A stretch of 34,054 nucleotides of DNA, taken from assembly GCA_037447655.1 (NCBI GenBank), contig JBBHKE010003015.1:25706-59759 (forward strand), read 5' to 3'. The DNA is from Zygnema cylindricum (lineage: Eukaryota > Streptophyta > Zygnematophyceae > Zygnematales > Zygnemataceae). The number at the start of each line of letters is the position of its first letter. Positions within the stretch are counted from its first letter, which is position 1. Shown here in pieces: positions 27,892-34,054 of this stretch. Below the pieces are notes generated by a model, which did not search any database, was not told where the DNA came from, and saw only the letters and a program-made list of their open reading frames with translations. Made by a program: the position numbers and the translations under genes.

Positions 27892-29769
27892 TCAACTATT
27901 ACAAACAAAATAAACAAAACACTCCCTCCTCTTTTTCGTTTTTCTTTTCTTTTTCCTTTTATATAACTTATGAAATATGCTCTCGTATTTAAAACAATCC
28001 ATTAGATGAAATGAAATAATAATTGCATCACACATTTTATTTAGCATCCCACTTATCATAAATCCGAGCGAAGATATTATCCACCTCATCTCTTTTCCAT
28101 CCACACTAAATCCGATTTCCCTCTTGCAATTCAAACAGCCAGCCCCATCTCCAATCTGCAACACACATCCTGAGGCTAACCCTTTTACAGGCACACCTTC
28201 ATAAATATCATCACTCCCTTTAGTGATTTCAAACCCATTACCCCTAAAACATGAACTTTCCTCACTCTCTTCCATGGAGATCTTTCCACTCTCACTTTCT
28301 AAATTTATTCCCAATAAATATTTCACCTCCCCTAAACCTTTCATTAAATATTCCTCTTCTCCCTTATCCTTTAAAACCCCTTCTAGTTTCACTTCTCCCC
28401 TTTCCTCGGAATCCGTTGAAGTTTCCCTTTCCGACCAGTTTTCTAATTCCAAAATACCTATAGAATTATCCTCATTAATTTTATTTTTCCCGTTTTCACT
28501 TATGGATCCTAGTTCTGAGTTTCTCATTTCTAAGTCATACACTTTACACTCCTCGACATCCTCAAGTACCTCCTCTCTCTTTACTTCCCTTATACCTCCA
28601 AAAGCACACTGTTGCCTTCGTGGAATTTCTGTGTACTTTTCTCTCTTCTCCATTCTACCGATGTGAAGAAGCTCCAAGATTTTTTCATCCTCTTTCTCCT
28701 CTTCCCCTTCTTCCTCCTCATTCACACTCCAACTTCTAAGTTCTTCCAAACGAGGACACTCCTCCATATAGTGACCCGGTTTCCTACAAGCGAAGCAAAC
28801 CCGTTGTTTCAAAGCTCCCCTTTCTTTTCTTCTCCCTCTCTCTCCACCAAAGTTCCGATAAGGTTTACCTTTGTCTTTCTTCCTCTCATCACGCTTCCGC
28901 TCGTCACCGCCGTTCCTCACATCACGCTTCCGCCAGTCACCACCAGCTGTAAATGCAGTCACCCTCTCACTTCCCCTACGAAGCTCCAAGGTGCTTTCCC
29001 TCACAAGAATTATCCCCATGGTAATGCTCCAAGTCCATGAGGAGACATCCATTCCCTTTATACGGTAAATGATGTCTTCGTACTCATATGGGAGCTTTGT
29101 GATTAGTGTATTAATCTTTCTCTCCTCAGATTCTACATATCCCGCACTAGCAAGCTCAACATATAACCCAGCAATATCATTGCAAAACTCTATCATGCTA
29201 CCGCCTTTATAAACATAGGCCTCTATTTCCTGTTTTACTAATTGCTGCCTCTGTATAGTCTCACTCTTATAAATCTGAATTAGTGTGTCCCAAATTTTCG
29301 ATGACTTGGTTAGATTTAAAAGAATGATAGCTATAGACTTAGACACATATCTAAGTATGAGATGTTTTGCAATAGTGTTTTTATATTCCCAAATTTTTAT
29401 ATCATTTTCTTCAGTTTTTGGTTCAGTTATAACCCCCACAAGTGGAACCGTAGGCGAGAGCCTAGCTCCCCTCACCATAGGTGTCCCTTTAACCTTCTCC
29501 CCTATTTCCCCTTCCACGGTAATGATCTTCCCTTCACCTTCCGTTGCACCTGAACTCCGGTTGGTTTTCTGGGCAGCCCCAGATGATTCTCCATAGTGAT
29601 CTCCTCCAAAGCCCGGTGGCGGACACCTCACTTGTCCGGAAACAATTCCCCACAAGTGCTTTTCGAAAAGTAATCCCTCCATCGTAAACTCCCAATAAGT
29701 GAAGTCTGTTCCATCGAAAATAGGCACCCTAGATGGTGGGCCCATAACCTGAAATTCTATGGGCTCCAT
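27892..29769 (-). CDS. Element E gag fused to catalytically empty pol remnants, 625 aa
   Basis: The ATG at 29769 lies in the 5' LTR; codons 8-12 are the primer-binding site (VMGPP), and the same start is conserved in A and H. Domains: DUF4219-like N-terminus (YWEFTMEGLLFEKHLWGIVSG, 25-45), UBN2 copia gag core (about 125-265), a basic linker of RKRDERKKDK type (280-320), CCHC knuckle C325-C328-H333-C338 and an acidic tract (350-362). The tail aligns block by block with H pol: EIPRRQQCAFGG (381-392, gag end), DVEECKVYDL (404-413), KYLLGINLES (483-492), EITK..D...VPVKGLASGCVLQIGDGAGCL (514-546, RNase H region) and RWIISSLG..KSG-like to a Lys-rich end. No protease DSG, integrase DDE or RT YVDD remains. 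Probably the particle protein of a parasitic element. Confidence 0.92.
   Translation of the reverse strand: MEPIEFQVMGPPSRVPIFDGTDFTYWEFTMEGLLFEKHLWGIVSGQVRCPPPGFGGDHYGESSGAAQKTNRSSGATEGEGKIITVEGEIGEKVKGTPMVRGARLSPTVPLVGVITEPKTEENDIKIWEYKNTIAKHLILRYVSKSIAIILLNLTKSSKIWDTLIQIYKSETIQRQQLVKQEIEAYVYKGGSMIEFCNDIAGLYVELASAGYVESEERKINTLITKLPYEYEDIIYRIKGMDVSSWTWSITMGIILVRESTLELRRGSERVTAFTAGGDWRKRDVRNGGDERKRDERKKDKGKPYRNFGGERGRRKERGALKQRVCFACRKPGHYMEECPRLEELRSWSVNEEEEGEEEKEDEKILELLHIGRMEKREKYTEIPRRQQCAFGGIREVKREEVLEDVEECKVYDLEMRNSELGSISENGKNKINEDNSIGILELENWSERETSTDSEERGEVKLEGVLKDKGEEEYLMKGLGEVKYLLGINLESESGKISMEESEESSCFRGNGFEITKGSDDIYEGVPVKGLASGCVLQIGDGAGCLNCKREIGFSVDGKEMRWIISSLGFMISGMLNKMCDAIIISFHLMDCFKYESIFHKLYKRKKKRKTKKRRECFVYFVCNS
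29735..29749 (-). promoter_or_regulatory. Primer-binding site of element E
   Basis: GGTTATGGGCCCACC on the - strand directly after LTR end TTTCA; complementary to the anticodon half of initiator tRNA-Met. Identical to element A. Confidence 0.85.
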
Positions 29770-31053
29770 TGCCACACAGAATTCGCAGGTCCAAAGGAAG
29801 CTAATCTAGAAAGTGCCGACTCCAACTTGATATAAACCCAAATGATTGACCCCTTGACAATCAAAACCCCAATATAGCTTCACCCTTGTGAATTAACACT
29901 TTCTGTGTGCTCAGTTCCACCACAGAATGCAAAGTTAGAATATGAGATTTGGACACATTCACCCACTTTGACTTTCCCTAAGAAATGCAGCCATCCAGGC
30001 AGGCAAAGACTCTGACCGACTACACCCCTGTGTAGCCTGGACTCCCCTGAGTCCGCAGCAACAAGAATCACTGAATTTGGTCAACTGAATTCATAGTTAT
30101 GGCTTGCCAAAGTTTGCCATTTATACAAGGTGCTCTCTGGGAGAGTCAGCTACCTACCCGAAATATTCTAAGTCCTAAACCCCTCTCTAAACCCTCTAGT
30201 ACTGAGGTACGGACCAATCACATTACTGTATAGTACATAAAGGTACAAATGCCGGTGTACCTTTTGTACGGACATCGTACCACATGGCTAATAAGTCAAC
30301 AAATGTCTTATCCGAATTCGCTCTTGTATTCTCCGGAATTCCTGCCTCCAAATCTTATCTCTCCACGTGGCGCCAGGTCATGCCGCGTCATAAAAATGGT
30401 ACCTTACAAGAAAGTACAAGTGTCGGAGTACTTTTTGTACGTACATTGTACGATGTCGCCAGAGTGCGACATTTGTCACTCCCGGATTTGTTTTCTGCCG
30501 TTCCGGAAATTCCGTAACCCCGTACGATGTTGCCACGTGTCATCCAGAGTGGCGGCGTTTACAAACTGCCAATTTTACTTTCCGTGATGTCGGCGCTAAC
30601 CACAGCCGTCCGATTGACATCGTAATTAAAACGGACCGTCGAAATAAATGTCCGTACTATTTATTTCGTCCGGTACTAAAAGTACAACTGTTTCTATGCC
30701 CTATATACCGTAACCCAGTTAAATGGAAAATCCTACCTTTAACTATTTAGATATTTATCAAACCCTATACAAACCAGTACTAGTCATAGACTAAATGGAC
30801 AATGCTAACGACTGCGGGATGTTTGACGGCCGGTAGGTACCGGGATCAATTCCTGGATCCGTCAAACATCTTTTTAGTAAACATATTTATCTACTCCTGT
30901 CTCTCTGAAGAGCTTAGGCAGCCATGGCTTTAGCTCCCCCTCCAGCCTTCAGTGACTACGACAAGTGTGGGGGCTTGGAGAAGGGAGTCAGAGGCAGACT
31001 GCCTCTACCCTTTTTTATCTAATAAAGACCTAGAAAATACCCAAATATCAACA
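29750..31053 (-). repeat. Element E 5' LTR (LTR1)
   Basis: Starts TGTTGATATTTGGG (31053) and ends GAATTTCA (29750) on the - strand. TATA box 30119-30125. Leader hairpins GGACTC-AGGG-GAGTCC (30039-30054) and CTACAC-AGGG-GTGTAG (30020-30035) are both perfect. GTAC block about 30190-30450; tRNA-like segment with the perfect inverted repeat 30818-30829 / 30859-30870. The last 20 bases code for the gag N-terminus. Confidence 0.94.
30020..30054 (-). promoter_or_regulatory. Tandem leader hairpins, element E 5' LTR
   Basis: On the - strand GGACTC-AGGG-GAGTCC then CTACAC-AGGG-GTGTAG, three bases apart, about 65 bases downstream of the TATA box and about 250 bases before the gag start. In E's 3' LTR the second stem has one mismatch, so the copy that starts the RNA is the intact one. 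Confidence 0.78.
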
Positions 31054-31058
31054 TCTTT
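31054..31058. repeat. Target-site duplication TCTTT, right of E
   Basis: Exact copy of 26555-26559 directly beyond the start of E's 5' LTR. Confidence 0.93.
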
Positions 31059-31284
31059 CTCCGCTCCTTTGTCCACCACCTCTCCTTCCCTTGTCTCCTC
31101 TGTTGAAGATGAACCTGCTTTCTTTGTGAATATGCTTCCTTAACACCCTGGAGGAATTCCAAGACTTGATGGACGCCCCAATCGTCCACTCACTATCCCC
31201 CAAAACCTTTTTTCGCATAGAGCTCCTATCATCATACTTTCCCAGTATATGAAGCCAGTTCCATTAACGATTGGTACCATAGAG

Positions 31285-31299
31285 GGTGGGCCTATAACC
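31285..31299 (-). promoter_or_regulatory. Primer-binding site of element H
   Basis: GGTTATAGGCCCACC on the - strand after LTR end TTTCA. One base differs from the A/E site (G to A), making a mismatch to initiator tRNA-Met and changing gag Met to Ile. Confidence 0.8.
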
Positions 31300-32365
31300 T
31301 GAAACTCGGAGACCTCCATAAGTCCTCAGAGTGGACAACTTCCAAGAAGCCTCTACGATAACCCTGACCCCTTTGTGTTTCAGCAAGAACAACTGCCACC
31401 CTCGCAGACAAAAACTCTGACCAACTTCACCCCTCTGAAGGCAAGACTCCCTTGAGTCGATAGCAAAAAGAATCTTTGAATTTTCTCCCTTGAGTAGTAA
31501 GTTATGGAGGGTCAAAGGTGACCTTTTGTACAAAAGCTCTCTAGGAGAGAGGGTCCTATCTCCTAATTTATCTAAGTCCTATCTCTCTCACATACTCTAT
31601 TTACTGATGTACGGAGCCAATCATATTCCACTTCTGTACACAAAAGTACAGCTGCCGGTGTACTCTCTGTACGAACATTGTACGACATGGCCTAAATGTT
31701 GACACGTGGTATATCCGGATTCGCTCTTTTAATCCTCGGAGATGCCGCGATCCAATGTCATTCCGCCACGTGTCATACGATGTGGCGATGACCAAAAACC
31801 GCCAAAATTCTCTTCCGCAATCTCGGCGTTTAACTCAGGCCGTCTGATTAAATTCACATTTAATCGTAGCCGTAATAAATACATGCGCGGTATTCGTTTC
31901 GTTAAAGAAAAAAATGCGCGGTATTCGTTTCTTATCCGTACCGTAATCCGTACTTTTACATTACTGGATCTATGTCTTCGTAAAACTATTTGAGTTAAAT
32001 TAACTATCCTACGTATTAATGTTTAATTAATTATCAAACCCAATATTACGTTACACTATGTCTAGACTTAACGGTTAAAGCTACCCGCTATTGGCTATTT
32101 ACCGGCCTGCAGGTTCCAAGATCAAATCCTGGAGGTGTCACATATAATTTTAGTAAATAAACCCCTAATTATAAATATACTTATATTTATATCCCGTAAA
32201 CCTCTGGACAGGCTAGGTAGCCATGGCTTAGCTTCCTCTCCAATTTCTCAGTGACTGCGACAAGTTTGAGAGTTGGAGAGAGAAGTTAGAGATAGACTGC
32301 CTCGGCTTCTTTCTATATTTCTATTCCGACCTAGAAAATACTTTAAAAGACCATTAATTTCTACA
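31300..32365 (-). repeat. LTR2, 5' LTR of element H
   Basis: On the - strand starts TGTAGAAATTAATGG (32365) and ends CGAGTTTCA (31300), 1,066 bp. Hairpins GACTC-AAGG-GAGTC (31445-31458) and CTTCA-GAGGGG-TGAAG (31425-31440); GTAC block about 31605-31690; tRNA-like segment on the + strand about 32060-32140. The outside flank GCCAT does not match the ATTTG beyond the other LTR2. Confidence 0.88.
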
Positions 32366-32389
32366 ATGGCCGCCTATGCTATCCTGACG

Positions 32390-33260
32390 GGGACAGATAT
32401 TAGGTTAGTAGATTTTGCCAAAATAGATTTGACGGGCCCAAGATTTGAACCGGGTACCTACCGTCCCTCAAAATAGTTAGTAGCCGGTAGCATTAGCCAA
32501 CTAGCCTAAAACAGAGATATATGATATAGCGTATGATAATTATTTAAATGTTTACACGTCGGCTATCTTCATTCAACAGGATATTTAGACATAGATACAA
32601 TTTGTAATACACGGCGTACGGCACATCCGACACGGATACCACGCATTTTGTTTCAAAGGCGAAACAAATATTGCGCATGTATTTATGACGGCCACGATTG
32701 TAATCCGGCTTGATCGGACGGCCACGAAGCATGCCGAGATCGCGCAATAGGTTTTTGGCAGTTTGCGGTCGACGTCACATCAATCGCCGCGTGGCACAAT
32801 CACATTGGATTACGGCATCTTCAGGGATTCCGAAACGAATCCAAAAATGACATGTGTCGACTTTTGGCCATGTCGTACAATGGTCGTACATAAAGTACAA
32901 CGGTACGTGTACCTTTATATACGATGCACTATTAACATTGGTGCCGTACTTTAGTAGATAGAGTTTTAGAGAGAGATAGGACTTATGAAAATTTGATAGA
33001 CTGGACCTTCTCTCCCAAAGAGCTTCTGTACAAAAAGGTTAACTTTGACCCTCCATAACTTACTACTCAAGGGAGCAAATTCAGAGATTCATTTTGCTAT
33101 CGACTCAAGGGAGTCTTGCCATTATAGGCGTGAAGGTGGTTAGAGTTTTTGTCAGCCAGGGTGGCAGTTATTCTTGCTGAAACACAAAGGGGTCAGGGTT
33201 ATCCTAGAGGCTTCGTGTGAGCTGCCTACTCTGAGGTCCTATGGAGGTCTCAGAGTTGCA
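32390..33260 (+). repeat. LTR3: diverged LTR, 5' end missing
   Basis: The + strand order equals the LTRs above. A tRNA-like segment on the - strand (about 32421-32510) includes a good B-box word GGTTCAAATC. A GTAC/CCAAT-type block (about 32874-32952), CTCTCTCCCAAAGAGC, CCTCCATAACTTACTACTC and hairpin GACTC-AAGG-GAGTC (33102-33115) follow, ending ATGGAGGTCTCAGAGTTGCA at 33260. The second hairpin is degraded. The left end is cut next to H. No primer site follows, so it is a remnant. Confidence 0.75.
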
Positions 33261-33335
33261 GTGGCAAGATAGAATTGGAAAGCGAGAATCCCGGGGAGCA
33301 TGAGGACAAGTTGAAGGTGGCAGACGTCCACCTTA

Positions 33336-33705
33336 TGGCCTTGTCGTACACAGGCTGTACATAAAGGACATCGGCCATAGTACCTTACTGTACTGTACTG
33401 TTTTCTGATTGGTTTGTACATAAATAGATAGGGGTTGTGAGAGGGATTTAGGACTTCGTGGATTGAGGAGGTAGCTGCTTCTTTCCAAATGAGCTTGTAT
33501 AAATATTGGCAACTTTGCCACTTTATATCTAATCGCCTGGTTGGGCGTTTTGTGTGATTCTTTTAGCTGCGGACTCAAGGGAGTCCATATTGCACAAGGG
33601 TGCAGTCACATTGTCTATTTGCCTGCTTGGGTAGCAGTGGTCTTAGTTAAAAGTGGGTCAGTCAAAAACTGCCCAGAGGCTTCCTGAATTCTGTGGTCTA
33701 ATGGG
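33336..33705 (+). repeat. LTR4: another diverged LTR remnant
   Basis: A 3' LTR portion with a GTAC block (about 33346-33423), TATAAAT (33498-33504), hairpin GGACTC-AAGG-GAGTCC (33571-33586) and hairpin TGCAC-AAGG-GTGCA (33591-33604). It then loses similarity before any clear end. The hairpin pair again differs in stem 2 sequence but pairs perfectly. Confidence 0.7.
33571..33604 (+). promoter_or_regulatory. Tandem leader hairpins, LTR4
   Basis: GGACTC-AAGG-GAGTCC and TGCAC-AAGG-GTGCA, four bases apart. Together with LTR1 and LTR2 this gives three different, all paired, versions of stem 2. Confidence 0.75.
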
Positions 33706-33734
33706 GGATACCTAATTAATGCGCTTAGAATAAA

Positions 33735-34045
<311 letters not shown>

Positions 34046-34054
34046 ATATATTTG

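Larger units (their letters stand above)
26560..31053 (-). mobile_element. Element E: young gag-only copia-type LTR retrotransposon (LTR1 family)
   Basis: 4,494 bp on the - strand: 5' LTR 31053-29750, primer site 29749-29735, gag ORF 29769-27892, polypurine tract 27876-27864, 3' LTR 27863-26560, flanked by TCTTT. Both LTRs are 1,304 bp and differ at about 15 positions by eye, near 1%, against about 3.5% for element A. The internal region is one uninterrupted ORF and no pol enzyme is encoded. It sits inside the gag of element H, so it is younger than H. Recent transposition without own enzymes implies helper elements elsewhere in the genome. Confidence 0.94.
31054..31319 (-). pseudogene. Element H gag, N-terminal part
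   Basis: The ATG at 31319 lies in LTR2; the frame reads MEVSEFQVIGPPSMVPIVNG, IYWESMMIGALCEKRFWGIVSG and LGRPSS, a stop at 31142-31140, then EVVDKGAEK up to the target site of E. It is the same DUF4219-like start as in A and E. Across E the frame resumes at 26559 (EK then ETTTPIA), confirming that E split one gene. Confidence 0.88.
19814..32365 (-). mobile_element. Element H: copia retrotransposon (LTR2) with gag and pol, interrupted twice
   Basis: On the - strand: 5' LTR2 (32365-31300), primer site (31299-31285), gag start, insertion of E, rest of gag, protease start, insertion of X, rest of pol to RNase H, polypurine tract, 3' LTR2 (20869-19814). Removing E (with one target duplication) and X leaves about 6.5 kb, a normal copia size. 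All enzyme domains can be recognised, but stops and frameshifts are spread throughout, and the two LTRs differ noticeably (roughly ten differences in the first 115 bases compared). Its outer flanks do not show a matching duplication, so one end may have been rearranged. Confidence 0.8.

Noticed and set aside
28223-29596. + strand ORFs opposite element E gag (28223-28666, 28612-29040, 29285-29596)
   Set aside because: Antisense shadows of the intact gag ORF; low-complexity Ser/Pro/Leu composition and not conserved in position beyond what gag imposes.
32366-32370. Target-site duplication for element H
   Set aside because: GCCAT (- strand) at the 5' side does not equal ATTTG at the 3' side, so no duplication is claimed.

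Overview
This is a repeat-dense eukaryotic window. I could not find a convincing host gene, a tRNA or an rRNA gene. Almost everything recognisable is transposon: two decayed Helitron Rep/helicase genes and a nested set of Ty1/copia-type LTR retrotransposons. The organism cannot be named. The retrotransposon primer-binding site matches, over 15 bases, the anticodon half of initiator tRNA-Met as I recall it from green plants (animal versions differ in the last bases). That favours a plant or plant-like host, but the Helitron N-terminus would also fit other eukaryotes.

Layout. Bases 1-2400 hold no recognised gene but carry a 45-bp minisatellite (980-1204) and larger tandem duplications (1263-2335). 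Bases 2405-6040 are a + strand Helitron gene, broken by many stops. It meets a second Helitron copy tail-to-tail near 6045; that copy runs on the - strand from about 14706 to 6050. The second copy is split by copia element A (7244-11546; 5-bp target duplication CAAGG on both sides). From 14.8 to 16.5 kb there is mostly unassigned sequence. From 16.5 to 20 kb there are broken copia pol fragments on the - strand, plus a + strand LTR fragment. From 19.8 to 32.4 kb I reconstruct one old - strand copia element, H (LTR2 family, gag + pol). It is interrupted by a 1,576-bp element X (24074-25649; AGGC duplication) exactly in its protease active site, and by element E (26560-31053; TCTTT duplication) in its gag. 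The last 1.7 kb holds two more diverged LTR fragments and a (TA)45 tract.

The most interesting content is the relationship between A/E and H. A and E are 'gag-only' elements of 4.3-4.5 kb with two LTRs. Their single long ORF is a gag followed in frame by shreds of integrase linker, reverse transcriptase and RNase H, with every catalytic core removed. E keeps this 625-codon ORF intact and its LTRs differ at only about 15 positions by eye, so it moved recently. H-type elements carry the missing pol, and share with A and E the same primer site, polypurine tract, U3 GTAC-rich block and a tandem hairpin in the leader. The second hairpin has different sequences in each LTR family but stays complementary. 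This looks like a non-autonomous/helper pair recognised through shared RNA structures. In all families the gag start codon lies inside the 5' LTR and the primer-binding site is read as gag codons.
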